Below are positions 8,091 to 17,904 of a stretch of 64,000 nt of DNA, piece by piece (within the stretch, counting starts at the first letter, position 1; each line of letters opens with the position of its first letter). The translations under genes were made by a program, and so were the position numbers. The stretch spans positions 1-64,000 of the forward strand of contig NZ_JAFEJS010000014.1 of NCBI RefSeq assembly GCF_018555385.1. The letters are read 5' to 3'. The notes beneath the pieces were generated by a model that searched no databases, was not told the DNA's origin, and worked only from the letters and a program-made list of their open reading frames with translations. The DNA comes from Bifidobacterium santillanense. GTDB taxonomy: Bacteria > Actinomycetota > Actinomycetes > Actinomycetales > Bifidobacteriaceae.

Positions 8091-8855
8091 GTGGCTCTCA
8101 TCGTACAGAAGTACGGCGGCTCGTCGGTCGCCGATACGGAATCGATCAAGCGTGTGGCCAAGCGCGTCGTGGAAACCAAGAAGAAGGGCAACAAGGTTGC
8201 CGTGGTCGTCTCCGCGATGGGCGACACCACCGACGACCTCATCGATCAGGCGCTGAGCATCGATTCCAACCCGCCCGAGCGCGAGATGGACATGCTGATG
8301 ACCGCCGGCGAGCGCATCTCGATGAGTCTGCTCGCCATGGCCATCCACGCGGAGGGCAGCCGCGCACACTCCTTCACCGGGCAGCAGGCCGGCTTCTTCA
8401 CCGATGCGCGCTACGGCGCGGCCCACATCAAGGCCGTCAGGCCCGATCGCGTGAAGAACGCGCTGTCGATGGGCGACGTCGCCATCGTCGCCGGCTTCCA
8501 GGGCATCAACGCCAGAGGCGACGCCACCACGCTCGGCCGCGGCGGCTCCGACACGTCCGCGGTCGCACTCGCGGTCGCGCTCGGCGCCGACATCTGCGAG
8601 ATCTACACCGATGTGGACGGCGTCTTCACCGCCGATCCCCGCGTCGTGCCGACCGCGCGCCGCATCCCGTACATCGGCTACGATGCGATCCTCGAGATGG
8701 CGTCCTGCGGCTCCAAGGTGCTCGCGCTGCGATGCGTCGAGTACGCGCAGCGATTCAACATGCCGCTGCACGTGCGCAGCTCCTTCTCGCACCGTCCCGG
8801 CACGCTGGTCGTGCCCGACGGCGTCGATCCGCGCACGCTGCCGAACATCGACTGA
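8091..8855 (+). CDS. lysC: Aspartokinase, catalytic subunit only
   Basis: A 254-aa amino-acid kinase domain that phosphorylates aspartate, first step of the lysine/threonine/methionine pathway. Visible motifs are [11 protein letters not shown] at the N-terminus (ATP and aspartate binding), [26 protein letters not shown] and [12 protein letters not shown]. The protein stops directly after the kinase fold (RPGTLVVP), whereas typical monofunctional aspartokinases of about 420 aa continue into two ACT domains. Those are encoded by the next gene in a different frame. The start is GTG. Confidence 0.92.
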   Translation: MALIVQKYGGSSVADTESIKRVAKRVVETKKKGNKVAVVVSAMGDTTDDLIDQALSIDSNPPEREMDMLMTAGERISMSLLAMAIHAEGSRAHSFTGQQAGFFTDARYGAAHIKAVRPDRVKNALSMGDVAIVAGFQGINARGDATTLGRGGSDTSAVALAVALGADICEIYTDVDGVFTADPRVVPTARRIPYIGYDAILEMASCGSKVLALRCVEYAQRFNMPLHVRSSFSHRPGTLVVPDGVDPRTLPNID

Positions 8856-8919
8856 CGTCGATCCCATACATCGGTCTCATACACGTTCACGAAGAGAAGA
8901 ATCGGATAAGGCAAAAGAC

Positions 8920-9489
8920 ATGAGCGACAACAACAACGAAAAATCGATGGGCGACCTGTTCCCGGACCTCGGCCCCGAGGCGCCGGTCATCTCCGGTGTG
9001 GCGCATGACCGCACCGAGGCGCTGGCCACCGTGCGCGGCGTGCCGAACGAGCCGGGCATGGCGGCCAAGGTGTTCACCGAGCTGGCCACCGCCGGCATCA
9101 ACGTGGACATGATCGTGCAGGCCGGCTCCTCCGCCGGTCTCGCGGACATCTCCTTCACCGTGCCGGAGGCCTCCGTCAAGGCGGTCGAGAACGCGCTGCT
9201 CGACAAGCACGAGGAGCTGGGCTACCGCTCCTTCGACGTGGACACCAAGGTCGGCAAGGTGGCCGTCGTGGGCGTGGGCATGAAGACCCACTCCGGTCTC
9301 GCCGCCAAGTTCTTCCAGGCGCTGAGCGACCACGGCATCAACGTGCTGATGATCTCCACCTCCGAGATCCGCATCGCCGCGCTCGTGCCGCTCGACCAGC
9401 TCAACGAGGCCGTGCGCGCGCTGCACACCGCCTACGGTCTGGACGCCGATCAGGTGGAGGCCGTCGTCTACGGCGGCACCGGTCGCTGA
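8920..9489 (+). CDS. Aspartokinase ACT-domain regulatory subunit
   Basis: A 189-aa protein with two ACT domains matching the regulatory half of actinobacterial aspartokinases: GVAHDRTEALATVRGVPNEPG begins ACT1 at about residue 27, GKVAVVGVGMKTHSGLAAKF begins ACT2, and the tail ends AVVYGGTGR as in LysC. It should confer feedback inhibition by lysine and/or threonine on the upstream kinase. It begins 64 nt after the kinase stop codon and in another frame, so it cannot come from simple read-through. The spacer has only a weak purine-rich ribosome site. Confidence 0.88.
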   Translation: MSDNNNEKSMGDLFPDLGPEAPVISGVAHDRTEALATVRGVPNEPGMAAKVFTELATAGINVDMIVQAGSSAGLADISFTVPEASVKAVENALLDKHEELGYRSFDVDTKVGKVAVVGVGMKTHSGLAAKFFQALSDHGINVLMISTSEIRIAALVPLDQLNEAVRALHTAYGLDADQVEAVVYGGTGR

Positions 9490-9506
9490 GTCTCATTCCC
9501 TCCGGA

Positions 9507-9562
9507 GCTCGGCGCGAATTCCTTGCGCCCGGCACGTGATTCGCGCAAGATTCTCGCGCCCG
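9507..9562. repeat. GGCGCGAAT/TTGCGC palindromic repeat, copy 1 (degenerate)
   Basis: GGCGCGAATTCCTTGCGC (from 9511) and GCGCAAGATTCTCGCGCC (from 9543) are imperfect inverted arms. The same arm sequence recurs at 38583-38701 and 46368-46427. All three copies lie between convergent genes. Confidence 0.55.
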
Positions 9563-9652
9563 CAACCCCTTCGTGCGGCCCGGTCATCGCGCGGAGGGGC
9601 TCGTGGTTTCACCCACGCCCATTCCGCGATCGGCCACGGATATGGGCCCACG

Positions 9653-9710
9653 GATATGGCGGTGCCCCGCGCCCGGGACTGGGATCCCGGCCGCGGGGCA
9701 CCGCCATATC
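9653..9710. terminator. Bidirectional hairpin between the aspartokinase operon and asd
   Basis: A perfect 19-bp stem (9653-9671 with 9692-9710) has an inner 6-bp stem in its loop (CCGGGA/TCCCGG). There is no clear U-run on either side. Its position between convergent genes fits a two-way terminator. Confidence 0.75.
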
Positions 9711-9732
9711 GATAGGGAGATGAGGGGAGGGG

Positions 9733-10827
9733 CTACTTCCTGGTGATGTAGCCGAGGGCCTTGAGCATCTCGGCGCATTCGAGCGCGCCGCCGGCGGCGC
9801 CGCGCAGCGTGTTGTGCGCGAGACCCACGAATTTCCAGTCGAAGATCGAATCCTCGCGCAGGCGGCCGATGGAGACGCCCATGCCGCCCTCGTAGTCGAC
9901 GTCCAGCTTGACCTGCGGGCGGTCGTCCTCGGTCAGGTACTGGATGAAGTGCTTCGGCGCGTGCGGCAGACCCAGCTTCGCGGCCTCGGAGGTGTAGTTG
10001 ACGAGGCGGTCGACCAGTTCCTCCTTGGTGGCCTTCTTGCCGAAGTTGATGAACACGGTGGCGGTGTGGCCGTCGAGCACGGGCACGCGGATGCACTGCG
10101 AGGTGATGCGCAGCGGGCCGTCGAACGGCACGATCTCGCCCTTGGCGTCGTCCACGTGGCCGAAGACCTTGAGCGGCTCCTTCTCGCTCTTGGCCTCCTC
10201 GCCGGAGATGAACGGGATGATGTTGCCCACCATCTCGGGCCAGTCCCTGAAGGTCTTGCCCGCGCCGGAGATCGCCTGATAGGTGCTCACGACCACCTCG
10301 TGCGGCTCGAACTCCTTCCACGCGGCCAGCGCCGGCGTGTACGCCTGGATCGAGCAGTTCGGCTTGACGGCGATGAAGCCGCGCGTGGTGCCGAGGCGCC
10401 TGCGCTGGTGCTCGATGACGGCGAAGTGCTCCGGGTTGATCTCAGGAACGACCATCGGCACGTCCGGGGTCCAGCGGTGGGCGCTGTTGTTGGAGACGAC
10501 CGGCGTCTCGGTCTTCGCGTAGCGCTCCTCGATCGCGCGGATCTGGTCCTTCGGCATGTTCACGGCGGAGAACATGAAGTCGACGCCCGCGGCGACCGAT
10601 TCGGCGTCGTCGCCGTCGACCACGGTCATGTGCCTGACGTACTCGGGCATCGGCGCTTCCATCTTCCAACGGTCGCCGACGGCCTCCTCGTACGTCTTGC
10701 CGGCGCTGTGCGCGGAGGCGGCGAGGGTGGTCACTTCGAACCACGGGTGGTTCTCGAGCAGCGTGATGAAGCGCTGGCCGACCATGCCGGTGGCGCCGAG
10801 GACGCCGACCTTCAACTTTTCGGACAT
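9733..10827 (-). CDS. asd: Aspartate-semialdehyde dehydrogenase (archaeal/fungal type)
   Basis: A 364-aa NADP-dependent enzyme converting aspartyl phosphate to aspartate semialdehyde, the step after aspartokinase. The Rossmann start VGVLGATGMVGQRF, the SNNSAHR phosphate-binding region and the active-site cysteine in VKPNCSIQAY are visible. Length and motifs match the longer archaeal/yeast Hom2-like class rather than the E. coli class. It converges on the aspartokinase gene pair, so the two pathway steps are adjacent but separately transcribed. ATG 10827 follows a modest GAGG. Confidence 0.93.
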   Translation of the reverse strand: MSEKLKVGVLGATGMVGQRFITLLENHPWFEVTTLAASAHSAGKTYEEAVGDRWKMEAPMPEYVRHMTVVDGDDAESVAAGVDFMFSAVNMPKDQIRAIEERYAKTETPVVSNNSAHRWTPDVPMVVPEINPEHFAVIEHQRRRLGTTRGFIAVKPNCSIQAYTPALAAWKEFEPHEVVVSTYQAISGAGKTFRDWPEMVGNIIPFISGEEAKSEKEPLKVFGHVDDAKGEIVPFDGPLRITSQCIRVPVLDGHTATVFINFGKKATKEELVDRLVNYTSEAAKLGLPHAPKHFIQYLTEDDRPQVKLDVDYEGGMGVSIGRLREDSIFDWKFVGLAHNTLRGAAGGALECAEMLKALGYITRK

Positions 10828-10953
10828 AACAACCTCTTGACTGAGAAGGGATGAAACACACGTAACTGGTCCATCTTACGAAACGCCCGGCATGGGCGGT
10901 CCGCACGGCCCATATGCCGGCCATCGGGCGGCGCGGGCGGTAGGCTTGTAGGC

Positions 10954-11574
10954 ATGTCGATTGCATCGGAAGAAGCGAAGAACCAGCTCGACCGCATCGT
11001 GGCCCTGGGATACCCGGATGTGGCGGACATGAGCGCCGCCGCATTCCGCGCGCTCGCGCGTCCGCTGCTCGAGGCGCTCGAGCGCTCCGATCTGGGGGCG
11101 AACATCCTGCTGGTGCCGACGCGCGAGCTCGTCTCGCCCGAATCGCTGATCGCCAGAACGTCCATCAACCGCATGGCCGGCTTCACGACGATGCCGCCGC
11201 GCGACATCGCCAGCTTCCTGCCCCAGGACGGCTTCGAGCCGCCAGAGGGGCCGTTCTATCTGGTCGTCAACCCGCATACCGGCACGTGCTACATCAACCG
11301 CGAGCCGGACGTGGCGCGCAAGCTCATCGACTCCGACGAGCGCATGCCCCTCACGCTCGAGGAGGGACTCGCAATCGCCACGCAGCACCCGGAGTGGCTG
11401 CTGGAGAAGAACGGGTTCAACCTGCTCGGCTCCCGTTCGGCCGACGGCCGCGTGCCGAGCATCTGGATGAGCCAGAACGCGCCGCGTCTGGGCGCCGTGT
11501 GGCCGAACTCGCGCCACACCTGGCTCGGCAACGCCTACTGCACCGCCCGCCGCGGCGTGAGCCTGTTCCGCTAG
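10954..11574 (+). CDS. DUF5701-like conserved hypothetical protein
   Basis: A 206-aa soluble protein with no signal peptide or membrane segment. It resembles an actinobacterial family of unknown function that I recall as DUF5701, with the characteristic stretches TTMPPRDIASFLP, NPHTGTCYINREPD and a C-terminal WMSQNAPRLGAVWPNSRHTW. The tryptophan- and proline-rich C-terminus suggests a compact binding fold. It is divergent from asd and converges on a metallophosphoesterase with a 26-nt gap. No function is proposed. Confidence 0.7.
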   Translation: MSIASEEAKNQLDRIVALGYPDVADMSAAAFRALARPLLEALERSDLGANILLVPTRELVSPESLIARTSINRMAGFTTMPPRDIASFLPQDGFEPPEGPFYLVVNPHTGTCYINREPDVARKLIDSDERMPLTLEEGLAIATQHPEWLLEKNGFNLLGSRSADGRVPSIWMSQNAPRLGAVWPNSRHTWLGNAYCTARRGVSLFR

Positions 11575-11600
11575 ACGGGCGGTGTCGCGACGGCGGGGCG

Positions 11601-13124
11601 CTAGCGGCGCGTCAGACGGCGCAGGGGCGCGGCGATCGCCCAGGCCAGCGCGCCGAGCGCGGCCGCGACGGTGGCGAAGGTGGCGGGACGGCGCATCTGG
11701 TCGCGCACGCCGACGCCGTCGGTGATGCAGTGGTCCTCGAACCACACGCGCACCTCGTTGTGCGAATAACGGCCCACCAGCTCGCCCCAGGTGAGCATGC
11801 GCGTGACGTACGTGGCCGGATGGTCCTCGTGGAACTCGAACAGGCGGATGCCGCGCAGACGCGACTTCGGGCCGTAGCATTCGAATCCGCAGGTCGGCGC
11901 GTATCCCAGATCGATGCCGTCGTCGTGACCGACGAACGCGTTCTTGTGGTCATGGCCGCAGAAGAGCGCGAAATAGCCGCCGGCCTCGCGCATCGCGTCC
12001 ACCTCGCCCACGTTCTCGTCGGCGCATCCGATCGCCTCGCCGAGACGGGATCCCGGACGGCACTTGTCGTGGTCGAGCACGAAGCAGCGGCCGGCGAAGG
12101 CGCGCGAGCCCTCCACCGCGTTCGGCGTCCAGGCCGGCACCTCCCTGAGCACGTCGTAGAACTCCTGCGGCGGGATGTGCTGGAACGCGATCGCGGGGAC
12201 GGGCCTGCCGTCGCCGTTGCGCCTGCCCAGCTCGCGCTGCACGTCGGACAGCCATGCGATCGCCTCGGGGGAGGGCGTGCCGTAGCCGTCGGAGTCGGCC
12301 AGATCGAGACCGCGCGGATTGGCGACGTAGAGCGGGTACTGCGCGTCGCGCTCGGCGGGGGTGTTCCTGTCGGCGTAGTCGCCCGAATTGACCATCATCA
12401 CGCTCATCGCGATGCGGCCGGAGCCGTCGGACGTCTCGACCGGCATCGCGAACGTGCCGGGCTCGATCGCGAGCGGTGCGATCGCCTCGGGGGAGGCGGC
12501 GACCGTCGCGGCGAGACGCGGATGGTCGCCGGGGGCGTCGTCGCCGGCGGTCGGGATCGCGTGGGGTGCGGCGGGGCCGGAACCGTCGTCGGCGGCGTCG
12601 GCCGGGGAGCCTACGGGCGGGTTGAGGCAGCCCGGGAACTCGCGGTAGATGCCGTCCTGCTCGTCGGCGAGGATGCCGCACTGGAAGTCGTGGTTGCCGT
12701 ACGTCGCGGCGAACGGCACGCCCGCCTCGACGACGGGTCCGAGGAAGCCGGCGAACGTGCGGCGGACCTTCCCGCGCGTCTCGTCCATCAGATCGTCGAT
12801 CGTGACGATGTCCTCGGTGGGCGGCACGTCGGGGTCGTGGCGGGCGGCGATGCGGCGTTTGACGCCCTGCAGCCGCGCCTCGATCTCCGTGACGAGGCGG
12901 ACGCGCGCGCCCGGCTGCTCGCCGCGGCGACGCAGGAACGTGTCGATGTAGGCGGGGTCGTAGCCGCGGATCTGGTCGCCGGTGAAGACCACCAGATCGG
13001 GGTCGGCCTTGCGGATCGCCTCGCGGATCAGTCGGATCGTGTCCCGGTCGACGTCGGGCTTGTCCTGGATGTCGGCCATCTGCAGCACGCGGAAGGTGCC
13101 GTCATTGCGAAAACGCAGCGTCAT
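11601..13124 (-). CDS. Metallophosphoesterase family protein
   Basis: A 507-aa calcineurin-like phosphoesterase. Metal-binding motifs appear in order: an ADIQD near the N-terminus, VVFTGDQI, ATYGNHDFQ and FCGHDHKN. A large insertion lies between the GNHD and GHDH motifs, followed by a C-terminal hydrophobic helix (AALGALAWAIAAP) that could anchor it to the membrane. ATG 13124 gives the usual start (MTLRFRNDGTFRVLQMADIQ); the longer frame upstream has no family similarity. Such enzymes are often purple-acid-phosphatase-like, but the substrate is unknown. Confidence 0.85.
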   Translation of the reverse strand: MTLRFRNDGTFRVLQMADIQDKPDVDRDTIRLIREAIRKADPDLVVFTGDQIRGYDPAYIDTFLRRRGEQPGARVRLVTEIEARLQGVKRRIAARHDPDVPPTEDIVTIDDLMDETRGKVRRTFAGFLGPVVEAGVPFAATYGNHDFQCGILADEQDGIYREFPGCLNPPVGSPADAADDGSGPAAPHAIPTAGDDAPGDHPRLAATVAASPEAIAPLAIEPGTFAMPVETSDGSGRIAMSVMMVNSGDYADRNTPAERDAQYPLYVANPRGLDLADSDGYGTPSPEAIAWLSDVQRELGRRNGDGRPVPAIAFQHIPPQEFYDVLREVPAWTPNAVEGSRAFAGRCFVLDHDKCRPGSRLGEAIGCADENVGEVDAMREAGGYFALFCGHDHKNAFVGHDDGIDLGYAPTCGFECYGPKSRLRGIRLFEFHEDHPATYVTRMLTWGELVGRYSHNEVRVWFEDHCITDGVGVRDQMRRPATFATVAAALGALAWAIAAPLRRLTRR

Positions 13125-13324
13125 GCCATCCAATGTATCGCCACGAGGGAACACGGCGGCGGGCGGCACGGGCCCGAGGCGGCGCCGCTGATGGATAGTG
13201 AGATCGGCGAGGCGTTGGGATGCGACGTAGGTAGGATGGGGGATTGCGCATGTTACATGCACGTAACGCTTCAACTCATGAACGTGGCCGGGGGATCGGC
13301 CATATATCAGGCAAAGGAGGAACG

Positions 13325-15247
13325 ATGGGTCAGGATCAATCGTCGGTATTCGATCTTGCGGCGGTCGCCGCGGCATCCAATGGAGGTAACAACGACCCGC
13401 TGCTGCCTCCCGCACGCTTCATCGGCGCCCCGCAGAAGCCGAGCAGCATGCCCTACACCAAGTACGTCGCCTACGACAAGCAGGTGCCGTTCGACTACCC
13501 CGAGCGCACGTGGCCGGGCAAGAAGCTCCAGCGCGCCCCGCGCTGGTGCTCGGTCGATCTGCGCGACGGCAACCAGGCGCTGGTCAACCCGATGGATTCC
13601 GAGCGCAAGCTGCGCTTCTGGAACCTGCTCGTCTCCATGGGCTTCAAGGAGATCGAGGTCGGCTTCCCGTCCGCCTCGGAGACCGACTTCGACTTCATCC
13701 GCATGCTCATCGAGCGTGAGCTCATCCCGGACGACGTCACCATCGTCGTGCTCACCCAGTGCCGCGAGCACCTGATCCGCCGCACCTACGAGGCGCTCAG
13801 GGGCGCCAAGCGCGCGGTCGTGCACTTCTACAACTCCGTGTCCGTGCTGCAGCGCGAGGTCGTGTTCCGCAAGAACAAGGAAGAGATCAAGAAGCTCGCC
13901 ACCGACGCGGCCGAGCTGTGCAAGAGCCTTGAGGGCGAGGCCAAGGGCATCGACCTGTACTACGAGTACTCGCCGGAGTCCTTCACCGGCACCGAGCCGG
14001 AGTACGCCGTCGAGGTGTGCAACGCGGTCATCGACGTCATCAAGCCGACGCCCGAGCACCCGATGATCATCAACCTGCCGGCCACCGTCGAGATGACCAC
14101 GCCGAACGTGTTCGCCGACGAGGTGGAGTACGTCTCCACCCACCTGCAGGACCGCGACTCCATCGTGCTGTCCCTCCACCCGCACAACGACGAGGGCATG
14201 GGCGTGGCCGCCACCGAGCTGGCCGTGCTGGCCGGCGCCGACCGCGTCGAAGGGTGCCTCCTCGGCAACGGCGAGCGCACCGGCAACGTCGACCTCGTCA
14301 CGCTGGGCCTGAACCTGCTCACGCAGGGCGTCGACCCGCAGATCGACTACTCCAACGTGCCGGAGATCCGCAAGACCGTCGAGTACTGCAACCAGATCAA
14401 GATCTCCGAGCGCCACCCGTACGCGGGCAACTTCGTGTTCACCGCGTTCTCCGGCTCGCACCAGGACGCCATCAAGAAGGGCCTCGAGGCCCGTCAGGTG
14501 GCCGCCGACCGCGCCGGCGCGAACCTCGACGACTTCGTCTGGCTCGTGCCCTACCTGCCGATCGACCCGAAGGACATCGGCCGCACGTACGAGGCGATCA
14601 TCCGCGTCAACTCCCAGTCCGGCAAGGGCGGCATGGCCTACCTGCTCAAGACGAACCACAACCTCGACCTGCCCAAGCGTTTGCAGGTGGAGTTCGACAA
14701 GATCGTGCAGAAGTACGCCGACGAGACCAAGAAGGAAGTCAAGGACGAGGACATCTGGCGCCTCTTCAAGGACGAGTACCTGCCGGTCGAGCAGTCCGGC
14801 ATGACCGCCGCCGGCGTGGTCGTCGGCGATACGCATGACGCGACGCTCGCCCCGTGGGGCCGCCTCAAGCTGCTCAAGGTGGCCGTCTCCTCCGGCGAGG
14901 ACGGATCCGACACCGTGCTCAAGGCGCGCGTGCTCGACCGCGGCATCAACGTGGGCGTCGACGAGCCCCGCGAGCGCGAGGTGTCCGGCGTGGGCAACGG
15001 CCCGATCGCCGCGTTCCTCAACGCGATCGCGAACCTCGGCATCGAGGCGTCGGTGATGGACTACGTCGAGCACACGATGTCCGTCGGCACCAACGCGATG
15101 GCCGCCTCCTACGTGGAGTGCCAGGTCGGCTCCGACGCGGACGCCGAGATCATCTGGGGTGTCGGCATCGACTCGTCGATCACGACCAGCGCCCTCAAGG
15201 CGATCATCTCCGGCATCAACCGCGCCAACCGCGCCGAGGAGCGCTGA
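13325..15247 (+). CDS. leuA: 2-isopropylmalate synthase
   Basis: A 640-aa LeuA of the long (type 2) class, catalysing condensation of acetyl-CoA with 2-ketoisovalerate in leucine synthesis. The HMGL-like TIM barrel contains VDLRDGNQALVNPM, the metal-binding HPHNDEGMG and the glycine-rich GCLLGNGERTGNVD. The C-terminal LeuA regulatory domain (leucine feedback) follows from about residue 480. ATG 13325 is preceded by AGGAGG. A small dyad, GTTAC-N6-GTAAC, lies about 70 nt upstream and could be a regulator site. No leucine-rich leader peptide is seen. Confidence 0.95.
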   Translation: MGQDQSSVFDLAAVAAASNGGNNDPLLPPARFIGAPQKPSSMPYTKYVAYDKQVPFDYPERTWPGKKLQRAPRWCSVDLRDGNQALVNPMDSERKLRFWNLLVSMGFKEIEVGFPSASETDFDFIRMLIERELIPDDVTIVVLTQCREHLIRRTYEALRGAKRAVVHFYNSVSVLQREVVFRKNKEEIKKLATDAAELCKSLEGEAKGIDLYYEYSPESFTGTEPEYAVEVCNAVIDVIKPTPEHPMIINLPATVEMTTPNVFADEVEYVSTHLQDRDSIVLSLHPHNDEGMGVAATELAVLAGADRVEGCLLGNGERTGNVDLVTLGLNLLTQGVDPQIDYSNVPEIRKTVEYCNQIKISERHPYAGNFVFTAFSGSHQDAIKKGLEARQVAADRAGANLDDFVWLVPYLPIDPKDIGRTYEAIIRVNSQSGKGGMAYLLKTNHNLDLPKRLQVEFDKIVQKYADETKKEVKDEDIWRLFKDEYLPVEQSGMTAAGVVVGDTHDATLAPWGRLKLLKVAVSSGEDGSDTVLKARVLDRGINVGVDEPREREVSGVGNGPIAAFLNAIANLGIEASVMDYVEHTMSVGTNAMAASYVECQVGSDADAEIIWGVGIDSSITTSALKAIISGINRANRAEER

Positions 15248-15297
15248 CCTGATGCGCGGCTGAGTCGCTCGGTCGGCTGAGCCGCGGCGCATACGTG

Positions 15298-15333
15298 AAA
15301 GGGCTGCCGCACCAATCGGTGCGGCAGCCCTTT
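15298..15333. terminator. Bidirectional terminator leuA / PBP
   Basis: A perfect 16-bp stem with an AATC loop. AAA precedes the left arm and TTT ends the right arm, giving short U-runs in both directions between convergent genes. Confidence 0.85.
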
Positions 15334-15398
15334 GTCGTAGGTGCCGTAGAGGTCGTAGGGGTCTTGCCCATGCAGGGGCGTGGCGTGAGGCCGGAGAA

Positions 15399-17762
15399 TC
15401 ACTCCATGAGTCCGGGGCCGGTGGATTCCCCGCCGGAGGACTCGTCGTTGGCGGTGCCTCCGGCGTTGCCGGTCGTGCCGTTGGAGCCGTTCGAACCGGA
15501 CCCGCTCGAGCCCGAGCCGTTCGTCGAACCGCCCGTCGTGCCTCCGGATTCGCCGGACGTCGAGCCGCCGGTCTCGCCGCCGGTCGTGCCGGAGCCGGAG
15601 CCCTCGGAACCCGTGCCGGAACCGCTGGTGCCGGTCTGGCCCTCCTGTGCGGAGCCGGTGGAGTTGTTGTTCGTGGTGGCCGAATCGGAACCGGACGACG
15701 AGCTGCCGTAGTACTTGCGCGTCGACCTCGAGGAGCCGGTGCCCCACGTGCCGTCGGTGCCGCCGACCTTGCCGGTGTCCTTCGCGGTCGGGAAGGATTC
15801 GTTTGCGGTACCGGCCAGCGCCTGCTTCATGTACTGGGTGAACAGGTGGACAGGGTAGTCGGAGTGGCCGGTCCAGCGGCCGAACGACGGGATCTCCTGC
15901 GGGTTGCCGTTGGCGTCCGGATACCACATCGCGAACGTGGAGACCACGGACGGCGTGTAGCCGACGAAGCTCGCCGCGTACATGTTGTTCGAGGTGCCGG
16001 TCTTGCCGGCGATCGTGTGGCCGGTCTGCTTCGCCTCGGTGGCGGTGCCGGACTGGACCACGCCGGTGAGGGCCTTGGTCACGAGGTTCACGTCGTTCGC
16101 CTCGAATACCTTCTCGGTGGAGGTCGGGGCCTTGTAGAGCTCCTTGCCCTTGAGGCCCGTCACGCTGGAGACGATGTGCAGCGTGGGCTTGTTGCCCTGG
16201 TTCGCGATCGTGGCGTACGCCCAGGTCATATCCTTGACGGTCAGCGCGTTGTTGCCGAGCACCGTGTACGGCTCGGAACCGTCCAGCGAGGTGCTCTGCA
16301 CGCCCGCGGTGCGCGCGATCTCGGCGATCTTCTTGGTGCCGAGCTTGGTCTGCAGATCCATGTACACGGTGTTCGACGACTGCGCCGTGGCCTTGTACAG
16401 GTTGATGTAGCCCAGGTTCGCGCCTCCCACGTTGCTCACCGTGCCGGAGATGCCCGGGTAGGTGCGCTTCGAGTTGCCGTTGAAGATCGTGTTGAGGCTC
16501 ACCTTCGACTGCACCGTGCCGAGCAGGGCGAACGCCTTCATCGTGGAGCCGACCTCGTACTGGGCCTGCGTGGCGTTGTTGAGCTGCTTGGTCAGGTAGT
16601 CGTCGCCCGCGTACAGCGCGATGATCGAGCCGTCCTTCGGGTTGACGCTCATCGCGCCGAACTGCATGCCGTCGGGCACCACGCCCTGCATTCCGTTGGA
16701 CGCAGGGCTCACGACCTGCTGCATGAGGTCCTGCTTGGACTTGTCGATCGTGGTGACGATCTTGTAGCCGCCGGTGTCGAGGTCGTCCTTGGTGAACGCC
16801 TTGCTGTTGACCAGCTCGTCGCGCACCATCTGCAGCAGATAGCCGTTCGGCCCCTTGTACATGTCCTGCTGCGTGTTCTCGATGGTGGTCGGCATGTCCG
16901 TGGCGGAGGCGGCCTCCTTGGCGGTGATGTAGCCGTCCCCCTTCATGATCGAGATCACGCGGTGGAAGCGCTCCTCGGCCATCTTCGGGCTCTGCGCCGG
17001 ATCCCACGTGCTCGGCGCCGGGATGATGCCGGCCAGCATCGCCGCCTCGGACAGCGTCAGGTCCTTCGCGTCCTTGTTGAAGTACGCCTTCGCCGCCGCC
17101 TGGATGCCGTACGCGCCGCGACCCAGATAGATCGTGTTCATGTAGTTGCACAGCACCTGGCTCTTGTCCTGGCTCTGCGCGATCTTCAGCGCGAGGATCG
17201 CCTCGTGCAGCTTGCCGGTGTACGAGGTCGTTTCGCCCAGATAGTAGCGTTCCGCGTACTGCTGGGTGATGGTCGAGCCGCCCTGGCGCGTGCCCTTGGT
17301 GACGTTGGACACCAGCGCGCGGGCGATGCCCTGCAGATCGATGCCGCGGTCGGTGTAGAAGCTGCGGTTCTCCGAGGCCACGATGGCGTTGCCCACGTAG
17401 TCGGGCAGCACGGAGCAGTCGATGATCTCGCGGTTCTGGTCGGAGAAGGTGCCCATCTCGGTGGTGCCGTCGCTGAAGTACACGGTGGTGTTCGACGCCA
17501 TCGCGACCTTCTCGGGCTGCGGGATCTCCGTGGTGACGTACAGGTAGGCGAACAGGCCGATGCCCGCGGCCAGACCGACCGCGATCAGGCCGAGCAGCCA
17601 TTTGAGGAAGAGATGCCTGCCGCGCCCACGCTGCTTCGGGCCCCTGCCGCCCTTTGCACGATGGTTGCCGCCGTGGTAGTGGCGGGCCGCGGGGCGTCGC
17701 TCCGACCTGCCCTGCGCCGCCCTCCGGGCATGCTTCCGTACATTACGAGAGTGTGAAACCAT
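15399..17762 (-). CDS. Class A penicillin-binding protein (bifunctional peptidoglycan synthase)
   Basis: A 787-aa PBP1-type enzyme. A basic cytoplasmic tail precedes a transmembrane helix (LGLIAVGLAAGIGLFAYLY). The GT51 glycosyltransferase domain has EDRSFY-like ASENRSFYTDRG, GGSTITQQ and the RKxxE-type helix region. The transpeptidase domain shows the S-x-x-K box (GSTMK), SSN and KTGTS. The last ~110 residues are a Gly/Ser/Thr-rich low-complexity tail outside the membrane. ATG 17762 has GGAGG close upstream; GTG 17780 is an alternative. It would polymerise and cross-link the cell wall. Confidence 0.93.
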   Translation of the reverse strand: MVSHSRNVRKHARRAAQGRSERRPAARHYHGGNHRAKGGRGPKQRGRGRHLFLKWLLGLIAVGLAAGIGLFAYLYVTTEIPQPEKVAMASNTTVYFSDGTTEMGTFSDQNREIIDCSVLPDYVGNAIVASENRSFYTDRGIDLQGIARALVSNVTKGTRQGGSTITQQYAERYYLGETTSYTGKLHEAILALKIAQSQDKSQVLCNYMNTIYLGRGAYGIQAAAKAYFNKDAKDLTLSEAAMLAGIIPAPSTWDPAQSPKMAEERFHRVISIMKGDGYITAKEAASATDMPTTIENTQQDMYKGPNGYLLQMVRDELVNSKAFTKDDLDTGGYKIVTTIDKSKQDLMQQVVSPASNGMQGVVPDGMQFGAMSVNPKDGSIIALYAGDDYLTKQLNNATQAQYEVGSTMKAFALLGTVQSKVSLNTIFNGNSKRTYPGISGTVSNVGGANLGYINLYKATAQSSNTVYMDLQTKLGTKKIAEIARTAGVQSTSLDGSEPYTVLGNNALTVKDMTWAYATIANQGNKPTLHIVSSVTGLKGKELYKAPTSTEKVFEANDVNLVTKALTGVVQSGTATEAKQTGHTIAGKTGTSNNMYAASFVGYTPSVVSTFAMWYPDANGNPQEIPSFGRWTGHSDYPVHLFTQYMKQALAGTANESFPTAKDTGKVGGTDGTWGTGSSRSTRKYYGSSSSGSDSATTNNNSTGSAQEGQTGTSGSGTGSEGSGSGTTGGETGGSTSGESGGTTGGSTNGSGSSGSGSNGSNGTTGNAGGTANDESSGGESTGPGLME

Positions 17763-17893
17763 GCCCTCCACCGTAGCCACACGCCCTGAACAAGCGGCCG
17801 AGGTTTGCGCTCACACGGCGCAATTCCGGGGCTTTTTGCGTGAAATCCTCACAAATTCCGCTCCGTGCGCACCGCGCGCGTCGAGGCATGGTG

Positions 17894-17899
17894 TATAGT
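17894..17899 (+). promoter_or_regulatory. -10 box of the SRP RNA gene
   Basis: TATAGT ends about 6 nt before the start of the SRP RNA fold. No clear -35 hexamer is visible at the expected distance. Confidence 0.5.
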
Positions 17900-17904
17900 G
17901 GTCA

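Noticed and set aside
8840..8925. Sequencing frameshift splitting one aspartokinase gene
   Set aside because: A stop codon, a 64-nt spacer with low-complexity Asn codons and a proper start make a single indel insufficient; the kinase also ends at a natural domain boundary.
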